From Craspedostauros australis (taxonomy: Eukaryota > Bacillariophyta > Bacillariophyceae > Mastogloiales > Achnanthaceae), in assembly GCA_026770025.1 (NCBI GenBank), contig JAMXDE010000029.1:310001-374000 (forward strand): DNA of 64,000 nucleotides. The letters run 5' to 3'. The translations under genes and the position numbers were made by a program. Position 1 is the first letter of the stretch. Every line of letters begins with the position of its first letter. This document shows positions 9,282 to 20,647 of the stretch, one piece after another. A model generated the notes under the pieces. That model did no database searches. It saw only the letters and a program-made list of their open reading frames with translations, and was not told the origin of the DNA.

Positions 9282-12200
9282 ATGTTTCCCTCTGCTGCTG
9301 CCAAGGCCCTCTCCAAGGATGGCAACCCCTCTCCTCGTAAGAAGCCGTGTTCTGCTTACCCTGTATCTGCTCCTCCATTCGACTCCAGGGGGTTCCTGCT
9401 GCCTACTGCGGAGCAACTGTTGCCTGACAAGCCATCCGCTGCGTTGAGGAAGCCAACCACCATCACGCGAGTGATTGATGTGAAGCCGATGCTCGCAGCG
9501 GATGACAGCCTCGTCCCGAACGGTACGCATGCGCACGCTCGCGTGCTGCATGTGTTCGTTCACATCCTCGATGACAAAGGAGGCGTCTTCGACGACTCCA
9601 ACGTCAACGTGCGATCCGAGGGACGAGGTGTCGGCGATGGAACAGTGGTGAGCGTTGTCGTGAACGCGCCACCCCTGCCTGCTGCAGCTGATGTTGCTCC
9701 GCCTGTCGAGCCTACCCCGCCAGCGAGGCTTCCCCGGCGCTGCAATACTGTTGTTGCTGGGGGCTACGCAGATGCCTCTGGCGACAGCGACAGCACCTAC
9801 GACGACAACGGCAAGGAGGAACGGGCGCGTGCCAGCAGGAACAGGAGAGGAGGTCAGTTCGGGTACAATCTGGAAGAGGCGGGAAACTGGAGGCGCGATG
9901 CCATCGTTCGTGCGATGGCGGCTCTTGGATCTAACCTAGATCCAAAACTGTTGCAGCTGATGCCGAAAAAAGGGTTCGTCCTCACAGGCAGCCACGATCG
10001 GACCATCTGGAGCTCTGTGAAACAGATGTGGAATGTTGTCTCATCCGCGCTTTGGACAGTGCTGCTGCCAGAAGAGGACGTGCCAACTCGTCAGATGGAA
10101 CAGGTGGTTGCATTCGTGCGCGGCAACGTGGATCTTCCGCCAATCATGTTGGCGCCCAATCTGTACACCCTGGGCTTGCTCGGAGAAACTCCATCATCCC
10201 GCGCGGTGAGAGCTGCTTTGGCCATGTCTGCGCCACATGCACTGTGTACTTCCATCCTCGAAAAGCGCGCGCAAGAACTGTCCGACGAACAGAAGACTCG
10301 TATGCTTCCCAAACGCGACATCATCACACATAGCCAGGTATGCACCTTGCGTCGCTACTACGACATGTTGAGCCATGGCGAAACCATCTCACCGCCAGTT
10401 CTTCAGTATCGCGTGCATGCTTGCGACCTGTCTGGCGTGGTGTCCTTCCTCATGACAACAACAACATACAAGGCAGGGTTAAGTCACAAGGTACAGTATG
10501 GTGGAATTGAATTTGAGAATGTCCCGGTGTTCGATCGTGGCAGCACCACCATCCAAGAATTATTCGACATGTACTCTTCCACTACCAATACTCCGGTTGG
10601 GATGCCTGCTTTCACCACCATGACCCACCTCCTCACACGCAAAAGCAAGATCAAGACAGGCCTCTCTTCCTTCGAAAGCTACTTCTGGATGGCAACGGGG
10701 AAACTCAAACAGGCAATTTCGCGCCTAGTAGACCTACTGAAGGCTAAGTATGGAGCAGATGGGGAGGAGCAAAATGATGCCGCTGTGGATGCCAATGACG
10801 AGTATCAGCACCAGAACAATGAGCCTGATGATGTCATCACACAGCATGTGTGCACAGCCGATTCTCTCTTGCATGCACTCGAACTGCTTGTTGTGTTCCT
10901 CAAATGGGAGTTCACCGCCTCCCACATGCAGCTTCAGTGTGACGATCCAATGCACTCGGCCACGTTCGCTCTCACCACCAAAAAGGAGAAGAAGAAGGCA
11001 TCAACCACATCGACCAATCAACGCAAAGCACGCACCAACAAACACAAGCGCAAGAAGAACACCACTGTCACAAATGACACTTCTCCCACTACTGCAAGCG
11101 AACAACCACGTAAAGTATGCAACCGTTGTGGAGCAGCAATGCGATTTGTGAATGATCGTTTTGTTCCTTTTGTCAAAATGCTTAAGGACAACGAACTCAT
11201 GGAACACAAAGACGAATTGCAATCAATGCTTGCGGCGGCGCCGGGATTCGCCAACGAAATTGTTAACTACATGGCTCACAAAGTGCGTGCCAAAGTGCAA
11301 TTCGGACAAATCGCCTTTTATCAATCCCAGCTCAACAAAAAGCCTGAAAGAGCCTATGTGGTACTCGACCATAAGCAAAAAATTCTACCGACAGGCCAAG
11401 GCGAAGCCCAACAAGAATATTGGGGGAAGAAGGGGATGTCACTGCTTGGGGCAATGGTCATCACGTGTCGCAACGACATTTTTACTTATCGGTTCATCGA
11501 CATTGTGGTCGAGGGAAGACCGACGCAAGACACACTTCAAGTTGGTGGACTGCTGGAGATGGTGCAAAAAAAGGTCAAAGACATTCATCCATCCGTGACT
11601 GAAATCATCCTACAGAGCGATAACGCGTGTTGTTTCGCCAGTCACGAGCACATCGCGCTCATCACGTCCAAACTCAACAAGAACCTTGTGACACGAAACG
11701 CGGCCAAAATCATCGCGTGGATCTACACAGAGGCCCAAACCGGTAAGAGCATGTTGGACACCCACTTCGCGTACATCACCCGTGTACTGCGAAAATACGT
11801 GCAAAGTGGCAAGGACATCAAGACCCCTTTCCAAGTCTTCCTCGCGCTCCAAGCCGGTAACATCGCAGGTACGACAACGGTACTTGTCAACGCGGCGCTC
11901 CTGGCAGGCAACATCACCACGCTGCCTGGTGCACCAAAACGACGATTCCGCGCAAGTGGGCAACAGGTACGTCAAACTCACAAGGTGAAGTACGACGATG
12001 ACCAGGCGCGGTTGGTGGCTGCATCTGGAATCACGGAAGATGTTGTGGTGAAGAGCACCGAATGGGGAGGGTGGATCATCAACCAGTTGGGTGTCATTGC
12101 GGACAAAACATCCACGTCCGACAAGCTGCCGATCACGTCCGAATCATTCAGGAAGACGGACAAGACGCGAAAACTCGGGCGCACAGCGGCAGAGAGCAAG

Positions 12201-12806
12201 GGGCTTGCGTTCGGCAAGGCCCTCCAAGACGGACAACAACATCTACCATCCGATCACACCACAGCGCTACAAGACCAGACCGCAGAAACCGAACACCCAC
12301 CACTCGCAGTACAAGGCTGGGCGAGCAAAACTACGCGCAAACCAGCGGAACTACCAGACTACATCGCGGACAAATTGAAGGACATCAGTGAAGCGTCCGC
12401 GAAGGACCCGAAAAACAGACCATCTGAACACGAAGCACACGAGCAATTGATGGACAGTGAAAAAGCCAAAACTGACTGGTACGTACAACTGCACGCTAAC
12501 CGGATGCGTGTGAAAGCTTCACTGTCAGCAGCGTACAACGCCAAACAACGCAAGGAAAAGAAGGAGGCCGCTCTCATCAAGACAGACACCAACACAACAC
12601 CCAGCACAACAAGCAAAACAACAGCAACAGCATCCACAATCGTGGCCATCCATAATGTGCCAGGCGAAACAGAGGAGGAACGAATTGAAGAGGAGTCGCA
12701 GAAAGAGGAAGAGGAATTGGACCATCAGATGTGGTGTGATGCTCACACCATGAAGGCGAACACAGAAAGTGAGGCTGTGTTGGATGATGAGACGGAAATT
12801 TTGTGA
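9282..12806 (+). CDS. Giant DDE transposase, copy 2 (1,174 residues)
   Basis: Intact frame from the ATG at 9282, collinear with the 4087-7608 protein. The triad D696 (VVLDHKQK), D780 (LQSDNACC) and E817 (YTEAQTGK) keeps the same numbering, so no net indel occurs before the catalytic core. The CxxC motif reads VCNRCGAAMRF. The catalytic half is nearly identical to copy 1, while the first ~150 residues differ at roughly a quarter of positions, and the Lys-rich linker before the CxxC differs by small indels. The two copies are therefore separate lineages rather than a fresh duplication. Both may be able to act on either element, though the outer repeat tips differ between them. Confidence 0.85.
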   Translation: MFPSAAAKALSKDGNPSPRKKPCSAYPVSAPPFDSRGFLLPTAEQLLPDKPSAALRKPTTITRVIDVKPMLAADDSLVPNGTHAHARVLHVFVHILDDKGGVFDDSNVNVRSEGRGVGDGTVVSVVVNAPPLPAAADVAPPVEPTPPARLPRRCNTVVAGGYADASGDSDSTYDDNGKEERARASRNRRGGQFGYNLEEAGNWRRDAIVRAMAALGSNLDPKLLQLMPKKGFVLTGSHDRTIWSSVKQMWNVVSSALWTVLLPEEDVPTRQMEQVVAFVRGNVDLPPIMLAPNLYTLGLLGETPSSRAVRAALAMSAPHALCTSILEKRAQELSDEQKTRMLPKRDIITHSQVCTLRRYYDMLSHGETISPPVLQYRVHACDLSGVVSFLMTTTTYKAGLSHKVQYGGIEFENVPVFDRGSTTIQELFDMYSSTTNTPVGMPAFTTMTHLLTRKSKIKTGLSSFESYFWMATGKLKQAISRLVDLLKAKYGADGEEQNDAAVDANDEYQHQNNEPDDVITQHVCTADSLLHALELLVVFLKWEFTASHMQLQCDDPMHSATFALTTKKEKKKASTTSTNQRKARTNKHKRKKNTTVTNDTSPTTASEQPRKVCNRCGAAMRFVNDRFVPFVKMLKDNELMEHKDELQSMLAAAPGFANEIVNYMAHKVRAKVQFGQIAFYQSQLNKKPERAYVVLDHKQKILPTGQGEAQQEYWGKKGMSLLGAMVITCRNDIFTYRFIDIVVEGRPTQDTLQVGGLLEMVQKKVKDIHPSVTEIILQSDNACCFASHEHIALITSKLNKNLVTRNAAKIIAWIYTEAQTGKSMLDTHFAYITRVLRKYVQSGKDIKTPFQVFLALQAGNIAGTTTVLVNAALLAGNITTLPGAPKRRFRASGQQVRQTHKVKYDDDQARLVAASGITEDVVVKSTEWGGWIINQLGVIADKTSTSDKLPITSESFRKTDKTRKLGRTAAESKGLAFGKALQDGQQHLPSDHTTALQDQTAETEHPPLAVQGWASKTTRKPAELPDYIADKLKDISEASAKDPKNRPSEHEAHEQLMDSEKAKTDWYVQLHANRMRVKASLSAAYNAKQRKEKKEAALIKTDTNTTPSTTSKTTATASTIVAIHNVPGETEEERIEEESQKEEEELDHQMWCDAHTMKANTESEAVLDDETEIL

Positions 12807-13305
12807 TGGCTGTGCGTCACCGCGATAACACTAGTTGTGGAGTTTTGTGGGTGGCAGACCATGCTACTAAAACGAGTCTAGAGACCATCCAAAAAGCACA
12901 TCCAATATCTGCTTGTCATGCTATATCTCAACAACACATCGTCTAAAATTGAAGCTAATCATCGCGTTCAGATGCCTGACTATCTGTTAATCAGAATATT
13001 GAAGTTTAATTGATATTGAAGCTGTTTTTATTTTCATGCTGATCCACCACACAATTGTGTGGTGGATTCACAAAATTCTCGACCAAGCAATGTTGCCCTC
13101 CAATCAGCACCCATGATCATCATCATCATCCTGGTATTTTGATAAACTGCGCACCACAATGGCTCGGTATTCCCCCATCTATCCACTCCGTGAAGATGGG
13201 CCACAGATACCCACATGACATGGCCCAAAGTGTCCCTGCAGTGAAAAAGAGCGTTGTCAAAAAACCATTCGCAATCTGGATGCGGTGCGGATACGGATAC
13301 ATGCC
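12807..13305. other. Intergenic part between convergent ORFs, copy 2
   Basis: Contains the palindrome at 13043-13066 and a minus-strand open frame ending in LCGG next to it, the possible spliced extension of the second ORF (GADWRATLLGREFCESTTQL is conserved in both copies). Confidence 0.5.
13043..13066. repeat. Perfect 24-bp palindrome, copy 2
   Basis: TCCACCACACAA followed directly by its reverse complement. Copy 1 has the same site with two changed central bases, so it is kept in both. Confidence 0.8.
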
Positions 13306-14022
13306 TCATTCATCCAATCCTTGCAGCCCCTCAACGTGGTCCTCGTGCATTCCCATACTCCCTGGCGACATGCTGATGCATCCAGAATGGGATGGGCATG
13401 TGTGCTCCCAAAGATACACCTCCATTTGGTGATGCCATTGAATTTTTGGGGCACCCACCAACAACGACCATTCGACGGATATGGTGGGGTGCCGCCTCTT
13501 GTAGACCGTCTCCGCGACGGAAACTTTGCGAGGTGGATCTTCGGGCGATGCCGCACGCATCTTGTATGGGTGGCTTGGTGATTGTGTGAGTTGGCGATGG
13601 TGCCCTGCACAGCCAAAGCCACATGATGGAATCCCCACGACGCACTGCGAAAACTCTCGCCCTCCACTTTTTCCTCCGCGCGGAGGCCTTCCCGGTCCTC
13701 CCCGAGCCTGAAACTTCGTGTGAATCTTGGTCTTGGCCTCCTGGATCCATCCTGCCCATCCATAGGCGTTGGGGTGGGTTGTGGATGGAGTACACCGGCC
13801 ATATGCAACGAGGCAATCTGGTGCGAAATTGTGACGTTTGATCTGGGGCCTGCGACGGCCCCAAATCAAGCGCTCTCGCGACCCCCTCTCGTCCACCCAC
13901 CAACGGCTGCATCGCGGTGACGGCGATGTGCTTGGATTCTGTGGTGGATCACTGGTTGGTGCGGCGCAGTGATTGCCGTTGGACCGCCATTGTGGCGTTT
14001 TTTGGTGTTCCGCCATTGTCAT
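13306..14022 (-). CDS. Second transposon ORF, 238 residues, copy 2
   Basis: Same length, start (MTMAEHQKTPQW) and stop as 2870-3586, with about 25 residue differences. Rich in Arg, Gly, Pro and His; no domain recognised. The conserved ends and the absence of indels across 717 bp argue that it is translated, but many of the substitutions change the amino acid, so selection on the protein is not obvious. It could be an accessory DNA-binding protein of the element, or the stretch may be kept for another reason. Confidence 0.45.
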   Translation of the reverse strand: MTMAEHQKTPQWRSNGNHCAAPTSDPPQNPSTSPSPRCSRWWVDERGSRERLIWGRRRPQIKRHNFAPDCLVAYGRCTPSTTHPNAYGWAGWIQEAKTKIHTKFQARGGPGRPPRGGKSGGREFSQCVVGIPSCGFGCAGHHRQLTQSPSHPYKMRAASPEDPPRKVSVAETVYKRRHPTISVEWSLLVGAPKIQWHHQMEVYLWEHTCPSHSGCISMSPGSMGMHEDHVEGLQGLDE

Positions 14023-14654
14023 GTTGTTGTTTTTTGGAGTCTGGCACCCTCAACCAGTCGGACATACTGGGGGATAAGGTAATTGCAAACACCTAACCAA
14101 ATGCACGAAAGAAGCATGACACAAAACACTTCCGGAGTACCAATGCAACTCGACCATTCCGTCACGACGAAACGTGGCTGATGCTGCTTCACATCGTGCT
14201 GTGATTGGTGGTTCATGACGCAGCAGCCAGCCTGGTGACGTAGATGACGGATTAAGCAAACGGAGGGTAGAATAGATGAAAACGCGCACTCGCCGCTTCT
14301 CCCAAAACTCTACAACTAGCGCTATCGTGGACGGGGCGTTGGATGGTCTGATCGGAACACCTCAAAAAGAGACTAAACAATTCAAAATGGGAACAACGTC
14401 GCTGAAACGAAGAACAGCAAAGGGTTAAATTGGATCGATGTAGTCGTAGGCGAAAGGCTGAAACCCGAGAGAGATCGAAAATTGCGCATATCCATCGGTC
14501 CGTAAAACTTAAAATAGGATCTAACTCAAAAATGTAATGGTTAATTATTTGTATTAGACGTACAGGGATTACGAATATGTGCTTGGTTTGGACAACGGAG
14601 ACAAAAATCCAAGAGGTCCATTTCAAAGTGTTGGTCGACTCACTCGAGGGGCTC

Positions 14655-14699
14655 ATAGCGTTTCAATGAAAGTAATGACGTTTCAATGAAAGTAATGTC
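14655..14699 (+). repeat. 20-bp tandem array A, right part
   Basis: Continues the array interrupted at 8544: ATAGC, then two further units, the last ending AATGTC. With the left part the original array had eight units. Confidence 0.95.
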
Positions 14700-15801
14700 G
14701 GACCACGACTGAACGACGAAAACACGACTCACACGATTTTGTCGAAACTCGACACAACTCACACAACCGCACACGATGAATCAGTTTTGTGTCATTCCAA
14801 AACAACAAGAACTTGATGTGCGCGCTGCCTGCATCAGTGAATGCAGCGAACGATAACGCTGGTTATACATGTGTTCTTGGTGCAAGTACTACCATTGTGT
14901 ACTTTGCACGATTGGTACATTCTCTATTTGGCATTGTTGTGACACAGCACAACTGCAAAGCCAGAGCAAGAGCGAGAGAGACTGCGATCTATTATATTAT
15001 ATTATATTATATTATATTATATCATGTTTGTGTGGTATGGCAGAGTAGCTCACACTAGTATGTACAAGTGCTCCACAACTATCAGTGCTGCATCAGCAGT
15101 GCCATTGCTGAAGGTATATAGAGATTTCCCATAAATAAGTACTGGCCATCACTTGTGTTCAGGCATGTCTGTCGCCATCCCTCCAAACTGCCACATCCCC
15201 ACCACAAGAACTGCACCAGTCTACCTATCCCTCATGACAATCCATGTCGGAGTTGATTGTTGCTTGAACCTGCGGCCACAGTGAACCCTTGTACATGCAA
15301 GCCACATAGATGAAGCAGAGCACACCATTGGTCTAATCACAATAACAGCTCAAGAATTATACTCAATTCACATGAGAATGCGTCGACTGCACTTTTCTCC
15401 TCCTCCTTTCTACTCTTCCACTCACGAAGAGGGGGTATGGAATCTGGTTGCTGCATTGGTGTGGCCGGTGATGTGGCCAGTGATGTGGTACTGCAAGTTG
15501 TGCAGGATGCGGCAGCTGTCGCCATCCAGTTGGTCATCTGTTGGAGCTGACTTGAGTGCCAGAGTGCATGACCATCCATTTACATAGCCCAGTTGATACT
15601 TCAACAGTATTGCCAAGGAAAGGGTGCAGCTGTTCCATCCGCACTGTCCCATCCAACATCCACTTGCTGTCTGCGGATATTGTTATCGGAGGGAGAGTTC
15701 TGCCAACTGCTGAGCGGTGGCACATCTCTGCTGATCTGTCTTGGCCTCCCCACGATACCGGTGGTGACCGAGGGGTGCATTTTCCAGGCCTTCATTTTCT
15801 G
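14700..15801. other. Non-coding, probable 3' part of a retroelement relic
   Basis: No gene. A (TATTA)n run at 14991-15021 may be the 3' tail of the minus-strand relic that follows. Two short minus-strand frames (15337-15795) show no motif. Confidence 0.4.
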
Positions 15802-16790
15802 TCACATCTCTGCAAGATCTTCACTCCATGTGGATTGCATGAGCAGGCCTTGGCACAACCACATGTGATTTCTGTACTTGGTCTTTCCGCATGTTGGGCA
15901 CCTGTTGCTGGTCCGTACATGCCACTGCTTCATCTGTTTCCCAGACACGATCTCACTGTGGACTAGCTTGAAGGTGGTGCATTGTTTGGATTCACTCAAC
16001 CTGGGCATTGCAGCCACCAATGCAACTTGGTCTTGGCCGACTTCGCAAATAAACTGGCTCCAGAGGAACCTATCCATGAATTGGCGATTCCAGAGCTGCC
16101 CTGGCATGGCCTTATATGTGATGGGGGGATAGCTTTGTGTGGAGATGATAGCAGGCTATACTCTCTCCGTGCACCACTGATGTCCAGGCAATGCTTCCTT
16201 GTATCTCCATGCACCGCCAGTGCAAACCTGCCAACATGTCCACCAACATGTTCATGTGCGCCCAAGCGTCCTTGACAGGAAGTCCCTTGTTGTCCTGGCG
16301 CCCTTTGACATGCCATCCAGTAGCTCAAGACTGCAGGTTGCAAGCAATGAAATGAGTAGTGCTTGCTAGATTGCTGTCCGCATCCTCCAGCCTGACGGTG
16401 CGCGCTGGATCGAGAACCACAAGCGCTGACACGTTGTCACAGGCAAGTTGGACGCACCATCTGATCCCATGGACCAATTCGGCATGCTAGATCCACGCAA
16501 ATATGCTGTAGATACCGGCAAGCTCTGCTTGATGCGGTTGCATCAGCTGGCTCCCGCATGGCACCTCGTTCACAAATGTGACTGTGGAGACAGGGGTCAG
16601 AAATGGTGGTTGTATTTCTGCGGCTGGAGTGACGATTCCATTTTTGGATGACCTGTCCCTGCAGGCCACGCATGTCCTGTTGCCGACGCTGGCAACAAAG
16701 CCTTCCTCTCCACCAGTGGACACCATTTGTTCGACCGCCCATCATTGGCTGGGATCGGCGCTGTGGAGCAACTAGCTGATGATTGCATTC
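15802..16790 (-). pseudogene. Decayed non-LTR retroelement: RNase H and zinc knuckle
   Basis: Reading the minus strand, broken frames give PHQAELAGIY (catalytic Glu of RNase H), LACDN (Asp), VKGRQDNKGL (the GHQDD-type motif with His changed to Arg) and MLVDMLA (last Asp), then NRCPTCGKTKYRNHMWLC, a CCHC-like knuckle of the kind found at the C-terminus of LINE ORF2 proteins. Several stops interrupt the frames. The order RNase H then knuckle matches the complete element at 44674-53542, but the sequence is too different to be the same family. It is an old dead insertion lying between the two 20-bp arrays. Confidence 0.65.
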
Positions 16791-17966
16791 TGCCTCACTG
16801 TTAGCTCAATGCAGTTCAATATGTGGCCTGGGACCAGCTAGTCCCCTTGCCAAGTGTTCATGAACTGGTAGCAATGGCTTCATGAGGGTGGTGCCTGTCT
16901 GGTGATGATATGTGCCTCCCCTGATCCCTCTGCTACGTGCCCAATACAATGATCTTTGGCCCACTTCCTGGACTATCTGGCCATCCTCCAACAAGAGGTA
17001 GCCTGGATGTCTCGAAAACAGACCGTATCAGGACCTTGGCCTAGCTTAGATGTTGTTGATCACAATATTGGCTCCTGGCCAGGAGATGATGGCCGACCAC
17101 CATAGTTTCCATTGGGATAGCTACCACAATCCAAGCAGCAGCCATTTCAGACTCAAATGAGGTTTGGCGTGCTCTCTGGGATGTAGGACTTGCTGTCATA
17201 TGGCCATCCCATTTATGTTGAGCAGGTCTGACTTCCATATGGCTTACAGGTGCACCAGGCATTGATTGATCATAGCCTCTTGCTTCTAGGAGTATTCTAC
17301 TAGGAGGATTGCATCCCTAATGAGTTGGTTGTTCTGTCTTGGCGGTTGGAGAGGGGAAATGGAGACCTACATACACATGTCAGCCTGCCACGCATTTTCC
17401 TGCGTCCGGGTAGACAATGTGGAAGTGTAGAGATGCTTCATTCTACTGGGGTAGCACGACTACACCTCTGGCAGCCCTGTCTCAAGCACCATAGCTTCCA
17501 CCATGGAGCAGAGACACTTTCCAGTGGTGGAGTAGTACTCCGTTGATCTAGTTGGCACATCAACCCACAGCCAAGCATCCGTCACCCAACTCCCATCACA
17601 TCATTCTGCCTCACAGCCAAATACTCAAATGGGAGACTGACGCAATCGACCAAATGGCAAGGACGATCAACCAAATGAGTCTTTGTATCAGCAACAACGC
17701 AAGAAGGACAAGCAGAAATAAAAATGGTAACAACACTACAGCAACAGTTGTACTATGGAAGATAGAATTTTTTACATCTGGAACCCTACTTCTACTGCTT
17801 GTGGTAATGTTATGAATTGTGTTGCACAGTAAGGGCAAGCACTTGTTGTTGTGCGTGTGTTTGCATCATGCGCACGATTTTGTTTTTGTTCGAATGGATG
17901 TCCAAACGTGGATTCGTCAAATCGTGAATCAAAGGACTCCCACAAACATTCGATGTCAGTCGTGAC
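16791..17966. other. Probable upstream part of the retroelement relic
   Basis: Only short broken frames on both strands. I expect the reverse transcriptase part of the relic here on the minus strand but cannot see its motifs. Confidence 0.3.
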
Positions 17967-18126
17967 GTTTCAATGAAAGTAATCACGATTCAATGAAAGT
18001 AATCACGATTCAATGAAAGTAATAGCGTTTCAATGAAAGTAATCACGATTCAATGAAAGTAATAGCGTTTCAATGAAAGTAATAGCGTTTCAATGAAAGT
18101 AATGACGTTTCAATGAAAGTAATAAA
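17967..18126 (+). repeat. 20-bp tandem array B (8 units)
   Basis: Eight units of the same 20-mer as array A, in the same orientation, with GATTC/GTTTC and AATCAC/AATAGC/AATGAC variants mixed. It ends 14 bp from the stop codon of the gene at 18141-18797. Confidence 0.95.
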
Positions 18127-18140
18127 ATCGACGTTACCGC

Positions 18141-18797
18141 CTATAACGTCTTTTTAACCTTCACAGATTGGAACATCGGAGTTGGTCTTGGCTCGTTGGC
18201 GTCGAGGAGTGTCTCGAACACGGGTTTGGTGTGGCGAAGGGCGTTTGTCCGTTCTCCGGACACACTTTCAACGAATTTCCCGTGCCTTGTTGGAGCGGTG
18301 GGTGCCGGGCTGTAGGCCATGCGCGAAAAAGCGTTCATGGTTTCCTTCGCGTCTTCGGGTTGCTGCGTTGATACTTTTTTGATTGCTTCGTCAAATTGAT
18401 CTTTGTACGCAGTTGCGTTCGCGACAAGATCGGAAACGTTGGGAGAGAATTTGGTATCCATGCGCACTGAGAAGGGTGAGAAATGATGTCGTGAATAAAC
18501 GAGTAACAAATGACAATTTCAGGCATGCACTTCAAGTCACGTACTGGCCTCAGTTGCCTTCTTCTTGCGGCTTCTCTTCACTGCATTTCGCAAATTCCGA
18601 AGGTTCCGAGGGAAGTTGCGCCTGGACAGGAATGCCAAATCGGGATTCTCTTTCCACACTTCCCTCGCGGTCTTCTTCATCGGAATTTCGCCGCTCTCGA
18701 TCTTCGCCCTCAATTTGCGGATCTGGGAGTACAGCTGCTCGTTCCACTCCGCTCCATCACAACTGTCGTGCTTCGTGGGAGCAGCTTTTCGTGGCAT
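18141..18797 (-). CDS. Basic putative DNA-binding protein, two exons
   Basis: Exons 18797-18545 and 18466-18141, with a 78-bp intron (GTACGT donor, CACCCTTCTCAG acceptor) that joins GCC-A to TG-CGC in frame; 192 residues. The N-terminal half (WNEQLYSQIRKLRAKIESGE, then AREVWKENPDLAFLSRRNF and a run of Arg/Lys) looks like a compact helical DNA-binding domain, similar in style to the trihelix/Myb-like proteins that accompany Harbinger transposases. The C-terminal half is polar and unfamiliar. The nearest neighbour is the Harbinger-like transposase 1.9 kb away on the opposite strand, which fits a two-gene element, but no element ends were found. The frame is open upstream to 18947, so the start could be further up. 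Confidence 0.55.
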
Positions 18798-19511
18798 GTT
18801 GTATCGGCACTTACTTGTTAATCGTGAACGAGGTGATCGATGGAGTATGAACGTCATTTGTGAGAGGAAGACTTCGCTCCATTCCGCGGCAACCTGAGGA
18901 GTTCGTGTGCGACGTGTGATGAACCGGTGCCTTGCGCTGTGGAGCACGCACGCTGGGAGGATCCGTGGAGCAATCGATCACCGCGTTGCAGCGTGATAAT
19001 GCGAAACACAAAAACACGGGATACGTAGATGTCTACTCTGCCCTACTATAGTTCAACGCATCCGTTTTGCCTGGAAGATCCCATAGTATATCCGTTTTGA
19101 TTTATTTCAAGTGCAATGAATGTATACATTGAATAAACATAGATGTTTCCTACAAGCATCAAGAACTATACGCCTATGAGTATAGTGTATATCTAGCGTT
19201 GCTCTAGACTCAACGCTCGACGTATCTATTTGATTTGCTCCTGTTAGTCGACGATTGTGGAGAAACATGGGTCTTCTGTCGTGTGCGACACTCTCTCGGA
19301 GTATACACATGTAAGTACACTGACGTGTTGGCACGTCGCCATGTGTTTCGTGAGGAACGACATGGGGAGTTCGTTTGTGGGGAGCCAACGGGACATTGAC
19401 GTGAGGCTGGCGTGTGTTTCACCATGTGTAACACGTCGGGACAGACACCGACATGACATCGACCTGCGACAAGCACGACATGGACATGCGACAGACACGA
19501 CAGAGGACCGG

Positions 19512-19553
19512 ATCGACGAGCAAGGGGACGTGCAAGGGACGAGCAAGGGGACG
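19512..19553 (+). repeat. 42-bp direct repeat, copy 1
   Basis: Built from units close to ACGAGCAAGGGG and ACGTGCAAGGG. An identical 42 bp occurs at 19872-19913, 360 bp downstream in the same orientation. Confidence 0.9.
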
Positions 19554-19871
19554 TGTAAGGGACGACCAAATTTCTCGCAATTACCGCGGTTTTGTCGGTG
19601 CGACATGTTGCGAAATGGGCCATACTACCATGTCTAGTCTAGTTGTATGTTTAAGGGCGATAGAGTGCACTTTTCGAAAATTAGAATGCATGAATGTAAG
19701 CGTACGATCTATACCATGGTAGCACACGTATTTGATCTTGATTGCAACATCATTCTGAAACACAGTTGATAACAGAGATTTGCATCGCGGAGACTCCAGA
19801 CTGATCACCTACGATACTGCGACATCTCTCTATAAGTAAAGTGCGGTAAGGGAGGTGTCGATTTTTCAGGA

Positions 19872-19975
19872 ATCGACGAGCAAGGGGACGTGCAAGGGAC
19901 GAGCAAGGGGACGAGCAAGGGACGCGACTTCAGCGCGACGTGAGCACGACGTGAGCACGACGTGAGCACGACTAG
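19872..19975 (+). repeat. 42-bp direct repeat copy 2 and GACGTGAGCAC repeats
   Basis: The 42-bp block (to 19913) is followed by GACGAGCAAGG and then three to four tandem ACGTGAGCACG units to about 19975. Such subterminal repeats could bind a transposase. Confidence 0.85.
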
Positions 19976-20647
19976 TACAAGACCGATTCACGACAAGGGT
20001 AAGACTCCACGACAGTGCGCGGTCCGATGTTGTCTATCCATGGCTGGATGTCCATGATTGGTCGTGTTGAGCGCAAGGTGAACTACGGGCTCCCCAGATA
20101 GAGCACAACAGCACGCGTGCAAGAATGATACAGCACACAGGAGGGCATTCAGCTCGATACTCGTTTCCTTCCCCTCCAGAGCGTGCTTGCTTGCAGTGCC
20201 GGGCGAACGGAGCAGCGCGCACGTTCGTCCAAGAGAGCCTCCCACGAAGTCGTGGATGTGCCCCTGATCATTACGCTACATACGGCAACGAAGGAATTCA
20301 TTGGATGTTTCGTCCGTTGAATCCTGCCTTCCTTGGTACCTTGGTCACAACGAAGCACAAGTGGGCGCAGCATTGGAGGACAACCGTACACTTTGTTCGA
20401 CTTCTCTGCGATTAATCTGGAAGAACGCCCTCGCTTGATTGGCTTCCCCACAGCAAAGCGCGGAACAACTACTGTAGCTGGAGAGCATGCGAAGCCCCAC
20501 AAGAAAGCTTGTTTCATCATTGGCAAGTTGCAGTTGATTTGCGCACAATTTGTACTAGCTCAACGGTTACTTGTTGGCATTCTTGTTTTTCGCCTCATTT
20601 TGACATTTCAAGTTGCACAAGAGCTCATAATTCGCAAGAACACGAGA

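Larger units (their letters stand above)
18798..20647. other. Intergenic with G-rich repeats
   Basis: Between the divergent 18141-18797 and transposase genes. It contains repeated CGACATG/CGACAAG motifs at 19440-19500 and two copies of a 42-bp block (listed separately). No convincing gene; the open frame upstream of 20648 lacks an early ATG and may be leader. Confidence 0.4.
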
